A stretch of 64,000 nt of DNA from Nocardioides caeni (GTDB lineage: Bacteria; Actinomycetota; Actinomycetes; Propionibacteriales; Nocardioidaceae). The number at the start of each line of letters is the position of its first letter. Within the stretch, counting starts at the first letter, position 1. The stretch lies in the NCBI RefSeq assembly GCF_004912195.1, contig NZ_STGW01000002.1:395250-459249 (forward strand). Reading direction: 5' to 3'. The translations under genes and the position numbers were made by a program. Below the pieces are notes generated by a model. That model was not told the origin of the DNA and did not search any database. It saw only the letters and a list, made by a program, of their open reading frames with translations. This document shows, piece after piece, positions 28,003 through 37,152 of the stretch.

Positions 28003-29727
28003 TCAGCCCCGCAGCGCGGAGGCGAACACCTTCGGCAGCTTCAGCCAGCCCGGCGCGATCGAGAAGCGCACGAGCCGCTCACCGGTGATGTGGGCGGTGC
28101 GGTTGTGCGCGAACCACGGCGGGACGGGCGTCAGCGCCATGCTGCCGGTCGCCCAGGAACGCGGGAACGGCCGGAAGGGACCGCGGACCACGGTGCGCTC
28201 GGGGCGCTGGAGCAGCAGGCCGTTGTGGACGACGCCGTGGCCGGACTGGATGTCGTCGGGGGTGTGGCCGGGGAAGGCGCCCCACGTGGCGAACGGCGAG
28301 AGGTAGCCGACCGCCGTCCACGCGTTGACCGCGATGGTGCCGTAGCGCAGCCCCGCGAGGAGCTGCTCGAACCGGTCCTCCCCCACGGCCTTCAGGTCCC
28401 GCGGGTGGATGACGATGTTGGCGCCGAGGGTGCCGCGGAGGCGGTCGTTGGCGAAGTCGATCGCCTGCCCGAGGAACTCCGCGCCGGTGCCGGGCAGCTC
28501 GGTGACGCCCAGGACGGGACCGAAGAACTCCATCGAGTACGCCGCCTCGTCCTCGCGCGGGTCGAGAGTCGGCAGCAGGGTGCGCTCCGGCGTACCACCG
28601 ACCTCCTCGAAGGGCGTCGCGCCGCTGCGGGCGGCGTCGATCCGGCCGGGGGTGCCGGGATACCAGGCGGGTCGGGCCGGGGCGTCGGCGAACGCGCGGC
28701 GCAGCGCGGCGAGGAACTCGTCCTTCTGCTTCCAGTCCTTGCTGAGGACGACGACCTGGCCGGCGACGCAGTTGGAGCCGGAGTTGTGCAGGCGCATGGT
28801 GGCGACATGGCGGGCCTGGAACTCCAGGTCGCGCTTCGACCACCGGCCCGGCGCGACGATGACGGGGGCGACGCCGCCGAGCTCGCTGGTGATCGGCTTG
28901 CGCAGCACGGGCGTGCCGGCCGCCTTGTTGGCCGCACCCTCCGCGCCCGCCCCCCAGACGATCGCGTCGTGCGTGGCCTCGGATCCGGTCATGTGGACCG
29001 CGTCGATGCCGTCGTGGGCGATCACGGCAGCCCCCAGCTCGAGGTCGCTGGTGAAGACCTGCACCGCGCCGAGCTCGATGAACGGCGCGAAGATCGCCTC
29101 GAGGACCGGCAGCAGGCGGTCGGTGACCGGGTTGAGCTTGAGCGCGCCCGAGCGGTTGTCGGCGTAGAGGACGTAGAGCACGTCGAGCGGGGCGATCGAG
29201 AAGATGTTGCCGGCGCCGAGCACGACGCACGTGCCGCGCACGGCCTCGGGCTCGCGCAGGCCGAGGCCGGCGGTGGAGCGGACCTCGTCGGCGGAGACGC
29301 CGGGCTCGCACCACACCTCGGCCGAGAACCCCGAGAGCAGCAGTCGGTCCCAGACCGAGTGCGGCAGCACCTCGACCGCGACCCGGTCGCCCGGGACCGG
29401 CCGGATGTCGAAGCCGTCGGTCGGCGCACCGCCCTGCTCCATCCTCACCAGCGTCTGCGCCAGGTGGCCGGCGTAGTAGAGCGTGGCCCACGGACCGGAG
29501 ATCCACTCCTCCCCCACCGGCGGCGTGCCGGGGGTGAGGCCCTTGATCTCCGTGGCGATCCGGACCCACTCGGAGGCGTGCTCCTCGACGAGGCCGGCGA
29601 ACTGCTGCAGCAGCGCGCGGCGCTCGGCCAGACCCACGCCCGACCACGCCTTCGCGCCGGCCCGGGCGGCGGTGGCGATCGCCTCCGCCCGCTGGGGAAT
29701 CGTCTCGGTGGACGTGTCGTGGCTCAT
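28003..29727 (-). CDS. Aldehyde dehydrogenase family protein (GMC oxidoreductase operon)
   Basis: A 574-residue divergent aldehyde dehydrogenase. The usual cofactor-loop position reads VHMTGSEATHDAIVWG and the catalytic cysteine is in HNSGSNCVAGQVVV; EFFGPVLGV is the late core motif. It is some 80 residues longer than the standard enzyme, with an unusual C-terminus (VPPWFAHNRTAHITGERLVRF). It starts one base after the GMC oxidoreductase stop, so the pair should oxidise an alcohol to an aldehyde and then to an acid. The substrate is unknown. Confidence 0.88.
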   Translation of the reverse strand: MSHDTSTETIPQRAEAIATAARAGAKAWSGVGLAERRALLQQFAGLVEEHASEWVRIATEIKGLTPGTPPVGEEWISGPWATLYYAGHLAQTLVRMEQGGAPTDGFDIRPVPGDRVAVEVLPHSVWDRLLLSGFSAEVWCEPGVSADEVRSTAGLGLREPEAVRGTCVVLGAGNIFSIAPLDVLYVLYADNRSGALKLNPVTDRLLPVLEAIFAPFIELGAVQVFTSDLELGAAVIAHDGIDAVHMTGSEATHDAIVWGAGAEGAANKAAGTPVLRKPITSELGGVAPVIVAPGRWSKRDLEFQARHVATMRLHNSGSNCVAGQVVVLSKDWKQKDEFLAALRRAFADAPARPAWYPGTPGRIDAARSGATPFEEVGGTPERTLLPTLDPREDEAAYSMEFFGPVLGVTELPGTGAEFLGQAIDFANDRLRGTLGANIVIHPRDLKAVGEDRFEQLLAGLRYGTIAVNAWTAVGYLSPFATWGAFPGHTPDDIQSGHGVVHNGLLLQRPERTVVRGPFRPFPRSWATGSMALTPVPPWFAHNRTAHITGERLVRFSIAPGWLKLPKVFASALRG

Positions 29728-29728
29728 G

Positions 29729-31306
29729 TCAGGCTCCGCTCTTGATGAGGTCCGCGGCCTTCTCGCCGATCAGCATGGTGGGAGCGTGGGTGTTGCCGTG
29801 GGTGACCCTCGGCATCGCGGAGGTGTCGGCGACCCGCAGGCCGGTGACGCCGTGGACCCGCAGCGACGCGTCGAGGACGCCGTCCTCCTCCGTGCCCATC
29901 CGGGCGGTGCAGGACGGGTGGTAGGTGTGCTCGACACCACGGCGCACCGCCGCCTCGAGCTCCTTGCGGCTGCCGTACGACGGCCCGGGGTGGATCTCGT
30001 GGTTGGCGAAGCCCTGCATGGCCCGGGCCCCCATCACCTCGCGCGCCCGCTCGATCCCGTCGATCATCGACGTCATGTCGTCGGGGTGCTCGAAGTAGTT
30101 GTTGCAGATCCGCGGCGCCTTCTCCGGGTCGCTCGAGGCGAGCCGGACCGTCCCCTCCGAGCGCGCGCCGACCATGGACAGGCCGATCGCGATCGCCTGG
30201 CCGTCGTACTCGGCGGCGCCGTGCTCCCAGAAGTACGCCGGGGCGCCGATCATCTGCATGCCGGGCGCGTCGTCGGCAACGCTGGTGTGGAAGAACGCGC
30301 CGGCCTCGCCGATGTTGGAGGTCAGCATGCCCTTGCGACGCGCCAGGTAGCGCACCAGCTCCGCCGGCTTCTCGGCGAACGCCAGGTTGTCGCGGTGGCT
30401 GCTGTCCCAGTTGACGAGATACATCGGGTGGTCCATCAGGTGCGCGCCCACGTGGGGGTTGTCGACCACCGGCGCGATGCCGTGCTCGGCGAGGTGGTCG
30501 GCCGGGCCGATGCCGGAGAGCATCAGCAGCTGCGGGCTGTTGTAGGCACCGGCCGCGAGGACGACCTCGCGCTTGGCTCGCAGGGTCCGGACCTGGTTGC
30601 CCACCCGGGCGACGACGCCGGTCGCCCGCCCGTCCTCGATGAGCACGCGGTGCACGTGCGCGCCCGCGGTGATGGTGAGGTTGGGCCGGCGGCGGTGCGG
30701 CGCGAGGTAGCCGTCGTACGTCGTCCAGCGCTGGCCGCGGCGCGTGAACCGCTGATACATGCCGGCGCCCTCCTGCTGGGCGCCGTTGAAGTCGTCGGTG
30801 CGGCCGATACCGACCTCGGCCATCGCCTCGACCAGGCGGCGCGACCCCTCCCGCGGGTCGGGCGCGTCCTCGACGTGCTGCGGACCGGACGCGCCGTGGA
30901 ACTCGCTCGCGCCCCGGCTGTTGGTCTCCATGCGGCGGAAGAGCGGGAGGACCTCGTCGTAGGACCAGCCGGTCGCGCCGGCCTTCGCCCAGCCGTCGTA
31001 GTCGGCCCGGTTGCCGCGGATGTAGATCATCGCGTTCATGCCGCTGGTGCCGCCGAGCATCTTGCCGCGCGGCTGATAGATCCGGCGACCGTCGAGGTGC
31101 GGCTCGGGCTCGGAGGTGTAGTCCCAGTCGAGCCTGGTGTGGAACTGCTTGGCGAAGGCAGCGGGGATCTGGACGTTCATGTTGGGCCGGCTCCGGCCGC
31201 CCGCCTCGAGCACCAGCACCGAGGTGCCGGGGTCCTCGGTGAGCCGTCCGGCGAGCACGGCCCCGCCCGAGCCGCTGCCCACCACGATGTAGTCGAACTC
31301 CTGCAT
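29729..31306 (-). CDS. GMC family oxidoreductase (choline dehydrogenase-like)
   Basis: A 525-residue FAD-dependent alcohol dehydrogenase/oxidase of the glucose-methanol-choline family. The FAD Rossmann motif is DYIVVGSGSGGAVLAGRL, followed by LEAGG, the GMC signature GKMLGGTSGMNAMIYIRG, and the C-terminal active site HTYHPSCTARMG and THGNTHAPTMLIGEKAADLI carrying the catalytic His pair region. ATG 31306 has GAGAGG six bases upstream; ATG 31312 is possible but would touch that site. It resembles BetA, but choline use is not shown. A PucR-type activator is divergent. Confidence 0.92.
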   Translation of the reverse strand: MQEFDYIVVGSGSGGAVLAGRLTEDPGTSVLVLEAGGRSRPNMNVQIPAAFAKQFHTRLDWDYTSEPEPHLDGRRIYQPRGKMLGGTSGMNAMIYIRGNRADYDGWAKAGATGWSYDEVLPLFRRMETNSRGASEFHGASGPQHVEDAPDPREGSRRLVEAMAEVGIGRTDDFNGAQQEGAGMYQRFTRRGQRWTTYDGYLAPHRRRPNLTITAGAHVHRVLIEDGRATGVVARVGNQVRTLRAKREVVLAAGAYNSPQLLMLSGIGPADHLAEHGIAPVVDNPHVGAHLMDHPMYLVNWDSSHRDNLAFAEKPAELVRYLARRKGMLTSNIGEAGAFFHTSVADDAPGMQMIGAPAYFWEHGAAEYDGQAIAIGLSMVGARSEGTVRLASSDPEKAPRICNNYFEHPDDMTSMIDGIERAREVMGARAMQGFANHEIHPGPSYGSRKELEAAVRRGVEHTYHPSCTARMGTEEDGVLDASLRVHGVTGLRVADTSAMPRVTHGNTHAPTMLIGEKAADLIKSGA

Positions 31307-31413
31307 GGTCATCCTCTCGTCGGGCCGGCGTGCCTCCGGTCCCACCATGCTCGTCGCGCCAACGGCCGCGGCGCTTGTGATGGCCACCACACAGCCTGTA
31401 GGAAACTTGTGCC

Positions 31414-31444
31414 GTTCTCCAAGAACGCCCGGCGCGATCGGGCG
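31414..31444. promoter_or_regulatory. Two dyads between the GMC and PucR genes
   Basis: GTTCT-CCA-AGAAC (31414-31426) is a perfect 13-base dyad, directly followed by CGCCCG-N7-CGGGCG (31426-31444). They lie in the 182-base divergent gap, closer to the PucR gene, and are candidates for binding by that regulator. Confidence 0.45.
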
Positions 31445-31488
31445 TGAACTGGCTCGAGCATGTTTCAACACCCAAAGGGAGTCTGCCG

Positions 31489-32739
31489 ATGACCGCACCA
31501 GCGCCCGTCGAGGTGTGGTTGCAGGACTTCGTCCAGTCCGCCCTGCGCCCGGGCGAGGTCGACGACTTCGTCCGACGCGTCGACGCCGACATCCTCCAGG
31601 GCATCCCGGAGATCGCCGCGGACCCCATCCTCGTCGAGGAGCTGCACGCCTCGACGCGTGAGCACTGGCGCAACTTCCTCGTCGGGCTCGCCGACGACTA
31701 CCGCCTCGCGCTGCCGTCGGCGGCCATCGCCTTCAGCCTGTCCATCGCGCGCCGTCACCTCGACATCAGCGTGCTGCTCAAGGTCTATCGCGTCGCCAAC
31801 AAGACGGTGTTCGGCTATGTCGCCGAGCACACCGAACCGGGTCACCTGCCCGACGGTCTGGCCCGCGACGAGGCTCTGCTGACGCTGTGGCTGCGGGCCG
31901 AGCAGTGGATCGACGACTCCGTCGAGCAGCTCATCGGCCACTACACCCGCGAGCGCGCCTCCCTCGCCGAGGGCGCGCAGGCCCGCCGCTCGGAGACCAT
32001 CGAGGCACTCGTCGCGGGCACGGCGCCGAGCACCGACAGCGAGCGGGTGCTGGGGCACAAGCTCACGTCCTGGCAGACCGCCTTCGTGCTGTCCGCACCG
32101 TCGACCTCGGACGGCGGTGCCCCGCTCTTCGACCTCGCCCTGCAGGTGTGCCAACGTCTCGGTCTGCCCCGTCCACTCACCACCCTGGCGGGAAGCCGAG
32201 AGCTGTGGGGATGGGTCGCGACCACCGAGGCACCGGGCGTCGACCTCGAGGCCATCGCCGACCTGCTGGACGACACCGGCCTGCACCTCGCACTCGGCCG
32301 GCCCTGCCACGGTCCCGCGGCCTTCCGCGACAGTCACCTGCAAGCCGTCGCCGCCCAGCGGATCGGTCGTCGAGCGCAGACTCCGGCACACACTTACGCC
32401 GAGGTCGAGCTGGTCGGTCTCATCGGCGAGGGTGAGCTCGCCCGCGCCATGGTCCGCCGCGAGCTCGGCGGACTGCTCACCGGGGCGCGCGGGGACGACG
32501 GCCTGCGCCACACCGCGCTCACCCACCTGCGCTCCGGCCTCAACGTCGAGGCGACGGCAGAGGCGCTCTTCATCCACCCCAACACGGTCCGCTATCGCCT
32601 GGGTCGCATCGAGGAGCAGCTGGGTGAGCGCCTGGCGGCACGCGCCACGATGCTCGAGATCTGCCTGGCCTGGCTGGAGATCTTTGGTCTCGAAGCACTG
32701 GACGCACCCCGTGGCCCGTCTGATGGGATGACGACGTGA
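31489..32739 (+). CDS. PucR family transcriptional regulator
   Basis: A 416-residue regulator with a GGDEF-like/helical middle part and a C-terminal PucR HTH domain (LRSGLNVEATAEALFIHPNTVRYRLGRIEEQLGERL). The N-terminal helical part (WLQDFVQSALRPGEVDDFV..., then HLDISVLLKVYRVANKTVFGYV) is the RsbRD-like module common in such actinobacterial regulators. ATG 31489 has GGGAG 7 bases upstream, and the alternative GTG 31444 lies in a dyad. It likely activates the divergent GMC - aldehyde dehydrogenase operon. Its stop overlaps the esterase start (GTGA). Confidence 0.87.
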   Translation: MTAPAPVEVWLQDFVQSALRPGEVDDFVRRVDADILQGIPEIAADPILVEELHASTREHWRNFLVGLADDYRLALPSAAIAFSLSIARRHLDISVLLKVYRVANKTVFGYVAEHTEPGHLPDGLARDEALLTLWLRAEQWIDDSVEQLIGHYTRERASLAEGAQARRSETIEALVAGTAPSTDSERVLGHKLTSWQTAFVLSAPSTSDGGAPLFDLALQVCQRLGLPRPLTTLAGSRELWGWVATTEAPGVDLEAIADLLDDTGLHLALGRPCHGPAAFRDSHLQAVAAQRIGRRAQTPAHTYAEVELVGLIGEGELARAMVRRELGGLLTGARGDDGLRHTALTHLRSGLNVEATAEALFIHPNTVRYRLGRIEEQLGERLAARATMLEICLAWLEIFGLEALDAPRGPSDGMTT

Positions 32740-33617
32740 ACCTGCCCCGGTCCCTCGTCCGCGCCCTCGTCCGCCGAACGGTCAAGCCCGTCCTCGGCAC
32801 CCGGCTCCAGCCGCCGCGTCAGCGCACCATCATCGATGCGCTGACACGTGTCGCCGTACTTCCGACCGGGACCACCAGGGAGCCGGTCGCGCTCGGGGGC
32901 GTGCCGGCTGAGCGGATCACGACGCCGGCGTCACGGCACGGGCACGCCCTGCTCTACCTCCACGGTGGCGGCTACACCGTCGGGTCGCGGGTGACCCACC
33001 GTGCCGTGACCGCTCACCTCGCCGACAGCCTCGGCGCCGAGGCCCACCTGCTCGACTACCGGCTCGCCCCCGAGCATCCCTGTCCCGCGGCGATCGACGA
33101 CGCGGCCGCGGCCTACCGGGCGCTCCTCGACAGCGGCCTCACGCCACATGACATCGTCGTCGCCGGCGACTCGGCCGGCGGCGGACTCGCGCTGGCACTC
33201 GCGATCCGGGCCCGCGACGAGGGCCTTCCCCCGCCGGGTGCCCTGGGGCTGATCTCACCGTGGGTCGACCTCGGTCTCACCGGGCTCGACGAGACGGTCG
33301 ACGACCCGCTCCTCACCCGCGCCTGGCTCGAGCGCTGCGCGGCGCAGTACGCCGGAGCCGACCGCCGTCGCCCCGAGGCCTCACCGCTCTTCGCCGACCT
33401 CCGGGACCTGCCGCCGCTGGTCGTCCAGGCCGCCTCCGACGAGATCATCCGCGACGACGTCGAGCGCCTGGTCGACGCCGCGCAGGCCGCCGGGGTCACC
33501 GTGTCCTACGAGCTCCTCGACGGCCACTGGCACGTGTCGCACCTGTTCGCCGGGCTGATGCGGGAGGCGACGGAGGCCGTGGGGTCGCTCGCGGCAGGGC
33601 TGCGCGCGGCGACATAA
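32736..33617 (+). CDS. Alpha/beta hydrolase, HSL-type esterase
   Basis: A 293-residue cytoplasmic esterase of the hormone-sensitive lipase family. The oxyanion motif HGGGY, nucleophile motif GDSAGGG, acid in SDEIIRDD and histidine in DGHWHVSHLF make a complete triad. The RLAPEHPCPAAIDDA segment is typical. GTG 32736 overlaps the PucR stop, so the two are cotranslated. It could release an alcohol that feeds the divergent GMC operon; this is inference from position only. Confidence 0.9.
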   Translation: MNLPRSLVRALVRRTVKPVLGTRLQPPRQRTIIDALTRVAVLPTGTTREPVALGGVPAERITTPASRHGHALLYLHGGGYTVGSRVTHRAVTAHLADSLGAEAHLLDYRLAPEHPCPAAIDDAAAAYRALLDSGLTPHDIVVAGDSAGGGLALALAIRARDEGLPPPGALGLISPWVDLGLTGLDETVDDPLLTRAWLERCAAQYAGADRRRPEASPLFADLRDLPPLVVQAASDEIIRDDVERLVDAAQAAGVTVSYELLDGHWHVSHLFAGLMREATEAVGSLAAGLRAAT

Positions 33618-33646
33618 CCGGCTCGCGCAGTCGTCGTTCATCCTGC

Positions 33647-35113
33647 GTGCGCCCCTCCCGCCTCGCCGCCGCCCTGCTCACCGTCCTCGCTCTCGTCGGG
33701 ACCACCACGACGGCCGAGGCGGACGGCGCCGGCGACCCGCAGCCGGGGAGCCCGGCGTACCTCGCGCGCGACGTCGCCAACCTCGCCGCGGCCTACGGCC
33801 GGATCACCGGCCCGGGCGGACAGCTCGCCAACCCCCGCTACCTGCCGGCGCTCATCCGTGAGGCGACCCTGCTGACGACCACGCAACTCCTCACCCAGGT
33901 GGCGACCCCGACCCGGCCGGTCCTCAGCGCGGGCCAGCTGGTGCCGGGCTGGAACGTCGGCAACCCGCTGCGCGCGGGCTGGAACGGCACCCGCGGTGTC
34001 TCCACCCGGGTCAGCTTCCTGAACCGCTACGGCGCGCTGCTGCGCGGCACCGTCCACGCCCCGAGGCCCGGGCGTCGCGACCCCTACACCGGCGCGGTCC
34101 TCGAGGGCCCGTTCCCCGGCGTGGTGATCACGCCCGGGTCCGTCCAGGGGTCCGAGGGGATGTACAGCTGGCTGGCCCAGGACCTCGCCGAGCGGGGCTA
34201 CGTCGTGCTGACCTACGACGTGCAGGGGCAGGGCACCAGCGAGACCCTGCCGCACGTCAACCACGGCGCACTCCCGTCGTGCGACCCGTTCGCCGAGCCG
34301 GTGGACGGCAACCTCCTCGGCTGCCCGGGGGTGCCGTTCCAGCAGCTGGCCAACTTCACGACCGGCACCGAGGACGCCCTCGACTTCTTCCTCTCGCAGG
34401 CGAACCCGTACCTCGACCGGCTGGACCGCTCACCCGACCCGCGGAGCGCGACCCCCGGCCGCGATGGCCGGATCGCGATCATCGGGCACTCCCTGGGGGC
34501 CGCCGCGGTGTCGCAGGTCCAGGGCACCGACGAGCGCGTCGCTGCGGTCGTCGCGCTCGACAAGCTGCAGGGTCCGGGCGAGGAGGGTGCTGAGGGCCAG
34601 CCGGCCGACGTGGTTCCCGAGGTCCCGGCGCTGGCCGTGCAGTCCGAGTACGGCTTCACGGTGTCGCCCGCCCTGCTGAGCGGCGGGTCGACCCTGCTGC
34701 CCGCGCCGGGCCTGCCGGTGCCGACGCGCGAGCGCGCAACCGGCTACGACGACTGGCTCGCCGCGGGCAAGGACGCGATGCTCGTCGTACCGCGGGCCTC
34801 GACCCACCTGGAGTACACCGACATCCCGCTCGTGCTGCCGGCCAGCCGGCACGGCCAGGCGCTGACGAGCTCCTACGTGCAGGCCTTCCTCGACCGCTAC
34901 CTCAAGCACGCGCCCAGCACCGAGGCGCTGCTGGGGACGACGTTGCGCTACCTCGAGCCGGTGGGCGGCGGCGAGTGGCGGCCGGTGACCCTCGACCGCG
35001 ACGCCAACCTGAGCTTCTACTACTGCTCGGCCCATTCGCTGCGCTCCGGGCCGCTCGCCCAGGGTCCCCGGCAGGTCGACGGCGACCTCACCGGCGTCGG
35101 CTGCTCCGAGTAA
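33647..35113 (+). CDS. Secreted alpha/beta hydrolase
   Basis: A 488-residue exported hydrolase. GTG 33647 gives a signal peptide (VRPSRLAAALLTVLALVGTTTTAEADG); longer in-frame readings run over the esterase gene. The hydrolase core includes FPGVVITPGSVQG, GYVVLTYDVQGQGTSE and the nucleophile elbow IIGHSLGAAA, with a late DAMLVVPRASTHLEY that may hold the histidine. Several cysteines (LPSCDP, LLGCPG, FYYCS, GVGCSE) may form disulfides outside the cell. The substrate is unknown. It lies 29 bases after the esterase gene. Confidence 0.85.
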   Translation: MRPSRLAAALLTVLALVGTTTTAEADGAGDPQPGSPAYLARDVANLAAAYGRITGPGGQLANPRYLPALIREATLLTTTQLLTQVATPTRPVLSAGQLVPGWNVGNPLRAGWNGTRGVSTRVSFLNRYGALLRGTVHAPRPGRRDPYTGAVLEGPFPGVVITPGSVQGSEGMYSWLAQDLAERGYVVLTYDVQGQGTSETLPHVNHGALPSCDPFAEPVDGNLLGCPGVPFQQLANFTTGTEDALDFFLSQANPYLDRLDRSPDPRSATPGRDGRIAIIGHSLGAAAVSQVQGTDERVAAVVALDKLQGPGEEGAEGQPADVVPEVPALAVQSEYGFTVSPALLSGGSTLLPAPGLPVPTRERATGYDDWLAAGKDAMLVVPRASTHLEYTDIPLVLPASRHGQALTSSYVQAFLDRYLKHAPSTEALLGTTLRYLEPVGGGEWRPVTLDRDANLSFYYCSAHSLRSGPLAQGPRQVDGDLTGVGCSE

Positions 35114-35129
35114 CGACCAGCGGATCCGG

Positions 35130-35909
35130 TCAGCGCCCCCGCCAGACCGGCTCGCGGCGCTCGAAGAACGCCCCCACGCCCTCGGCCACGTCCTCCGAGG
35201 CGAGCAGCCGCTCGTGCGCGGCATGGCTGGCCGCCCAGTCGGCGCTCTCGTCGCCGTTGATCTCGGCGTGGGTCAACGCCAGCGACTCGCGCACGGCGAG
35301 GGGCGCGTTGCCGGTGACCGTCGCGGCCAGCCCGAGCGCGACGTCCAGGGTGGCGCCGGGGTCGACCAGCCGGTTGACGAAGCCGAGCCGCTCGGCCCGC
35401 TCGGCGGTGATCGGCTCGCCGGTCAGCAGCATCTCGCGGGCGACGTTGGCGGGCAGCACCCGCGGCGCGCGGAACACGCCGCCGAAGTCGGGCATCAGGC
35501 CCCGCTTCACCTCGGGGAAGCCGAGGACGGCCTCCCGGGACGCGACGACCAGGTCGCAGCACAGGACGAGCTCCAGGCCGCCGCCCAGCGCGAAGCCCTC
35601 GACCGCCGCGATCAGCGGCTTGGGCCGCACCCGCGACATGATCCCGGCGATGCCGCCCCGCTCGGTCGGCTCCCCCGGGCCCTCGGCCAGGTCGGCACCG
35701 GCGGAGAAGAACGCGGGCCCACCGGTGAGCACGCCGCACCACAGGTCGGGGTCGTCCTCGAGGAGGTTGAGGGCCTCGTCGAGCCCGCGGGTGACCGCGC
35801 CGTTGATCGCGTTGCGCTTGCCCGGCCGGTCCAGCCCGATGATCAGGGTCCGCTCGGCCCGGATCGTCCGCACGGCCACCTCGGCCGGCCCTGTCAGCTC
35901 GTCGCTCAT
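35130..35909 (-). CDS. Enoyl-CoA hydratase/isomerase family protein
   Basis: A 259-residue crotonase-fold enzyme acting on acyl-CoA. The oxyanion-hole strands are AFFSAGADLAEG and GFALGGGLELVLCCDLVVAS; the two glutamates of hydratases are present (GGGLEL and GFPEVKRGL). The end (ASHAAHERLLASEDVAEGVGAFFERREPVWRGR) is the usual C-terminal helix. ATG 35909 has TACGGT 7 bases upstream; GTG 35918 would place the start within that spacer. It shares a 79-base divergent region with a thioesterase gene, so a fatty-acid or aromatic-CoA role is likely. Confidence 0.9.
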   Translation of the reverse strand: MSDELTGPAEVAVRTIRAERTLIIGLDRPGKRNAINGAVTRGLDEALNLLEDDPDLWCGVLTGGPAFFSAGADLAEGPGEPTERGGIAGIMSRVRPKPLIAAVEGFALGGGLELVLCCDLVVASREAVLGFPEVKRGLMPDFGGVFRAPRVLPANVAREMLLTGEPITAERAERLGFVNRLVDPGATLDVALGLAATVTGNAPLAVRESLALTHAEINGDESADWAASHAAHERLLASEDVAEGVGAFFERREPVWRGR

Positions 35910-35916
35910 GCCGGAC

Positions 35917-35922
35917 ACCGTA
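35917..35922 (-). promoter_or_regulatory. -10 element (TACGGT) of the crotonase gene
   Basis: TACGGT on the minus strand, 7 bases before ATG 35909; it adjoins a CTGATCAG palindrome (35923-35930). Confidence 0.45.
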
Positions 35923-35929
35923 CTGATCA

Positions 35930-35963
35930 GGTGACCAGCCTGTGGGAGGCTGCCGGAGTCACC
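35930..35963. promoter_or_regulatory. Nested dyad between crotonase and thioesterase genes
   Basis: GGTGAC (35930-35935) and GTCACC (35958-35963) enclose a perfect AGCCT-GTGGG-AGGCT hairpin (35937-35951). It lies in the shared promoter region and may be an operator for a fatty-acid-type regulator. Confidence 0.4.
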
Positions 35964-35988
35964 GGACCCTCACCAGAAAGGCCGGCAG

Positions 35989-36684
35989 ATGGCAGAGCAG
36001 ACGGTCGGGCAGGTCCACTTCTCCGAGGTCGACATCCCCACCGCGGAGGTCGACCACCGCGAGGCGGTCACCGGCGGGTTGGCCGCCAGCGTCCGCGAGC
36101 TCGTGGACGCCACCATCCGGACCACGGTCGACGACGACGAGATCGCCGCGGTCCGCGCCGAGCTCGACCTCCTCACCGCGCGGCTCCGCACGGCCCAGAT
36201 CCCCGGCCCGGCGGGCGTCCGCTACAACCGCGAGGGCCGGTCCTGGGGCTGGGGCAACGCTGTCATCGGCCAGCGCAACGCGATCGCGCCGCCGTTGGTG
36301 ATCGTGCACGCCGACGACGCCGAGACGGCCCACGCGGAGGTGACGCTCGGGGCGGCGTACGAGGGGCCTCCGGGGATGGTCCACGGCGGCGTGTCAGCAC
36401 TGCTGATGGACCAGGTGATGGGCGAGACCGCGAGCCAGTTCAAGCGGCTGACGATGACCGGGACGCTGACCCTGCGCTACCTGCGACCGCTGCCCCTCGG
36501 CCCGATCAGCATCGACTGCCGGGTCGCCAACGAGGTCGGCCGCAAGGTCTTCGTCGAGGCGTCGATCGGCAACGCGGACGGGATCGCGGTCGAGGCGACC
36601 GGCGTCTTCATCATCCCCAGCTGGGCGGTCATGGACGAGGAGACCGGCGAGACCGAGGGCTGGCGGCGCTCCGCCGAGGGCTGA
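35989..36684 (+). CDS. PaaI-type hotdog thioesterase
   Basis: A 231-residue protein; the C-terminal 140 residues are a hotdog domain with the PaaI/THEM4 signature GMVHGGVSALLMDQVMG (HGG loop and catalytic Asp) followed by LTLRYLRPLPLGPISIDCRV. It should hydrolyse acyl-CoA thioesters in the cytoplasm. The N-terminal 80 residues are helical and not recognised. AAAGG lies 8 bases before ATG 35989. Divergent from a crotonase gene, it fits acyl-CoA metabolism. Confidence 0.87.
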   Translation: MAEQTVGQVHFSEVDIPTAEVDHREAVTGGLAASVRELVDATIRTTVDDDEIAAVRAELDLLTARLRTAQIPGPAGVRYNREGRSWGWGNAVIGQRNAIAPPLVIVHADDAETAHAEVTLGAAYEGPPGMVHGGVSALLMDQVMGETASQFKRLTMTGTLTLRYLRPLPLGPISIDCRVANEVGRKVFVEASIGNADGIAVEATGVFIIPSWAVMDEETGETEGWRRSAEG

Positions 36685-36697
36685 CCTCGGCCTCGAC

Positions 36698-37078
36698 TCA
36701 GCCGGGCCGGTCGACCAGGTCGACGAGCCGTTGCGGCGCCTGCAGGCAGAAGGAGTCGGTGATCAGCTCACGGACCTCCGTCCAGTCGGTGTCGTCGTCG
36801 AGCAGCATCCCGACGACGTTGACGCCCCACTCGCCGCGGAAGTAGGGCTCACCCAGGTGGGCGAAGGCGATGACCTCGTCGGGCTCGGCGCGGAACGTGA
36901 TCCGGAAGAGCTGGTCCTCCCCGCCGAAGACGTGCGCCACCGTCGCGGTCGACGTCCCGACCCGCCACCGCACTCCCACCCAGGCGTCCTCCTCGACGCA
37001 CTCGGGCAGCGTCGCGGTGATCTCGCGAAGCCGGGCGAGCATCTCCGGCGGCACGTCGGGTCGGGTCTTCTTCGCCAC
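36698..37078 (-). CDS. YjbR/MmcQ family protein
   Basis: A 126-residue protein of the MmcQ/YjbR family (CyaY-like DNA-binding superfamily): PEMLARLREITATLPECVEEDAW at the start, then WRVGTSTATVAHVFG and FAHLGEPYFRGEWGVNVVGMLLDDDTDWTEVRELITDSFCLQAPQRLV. The function of this family is not established. I chose GTG 37078 (VAKKTRPDVPPEM) since GGGAG lies 9 bases upstream; ATG 37111 would add 11 residues. Confidence 0.78.
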   Translation of the reverse strand: MAKKTRPDVPPEMLARLREITATLPECVEEDAWVGVRWRVGTSTATVAHVFGGEDQLFRITFRAEPDEVIAFAHLGEPYFRGEWGVNVVGMLLDDDTDWTEVRELITDSFCLQAPQRLVDLVDRPG

Positions 37079-37152
37079 GTCCGCAATCTCCCACAGGACA
37101 CCGACAACCATCCGGCGCGCCCAGCCCGTCCTTGCCCTTGGAGGTGGTGGGG

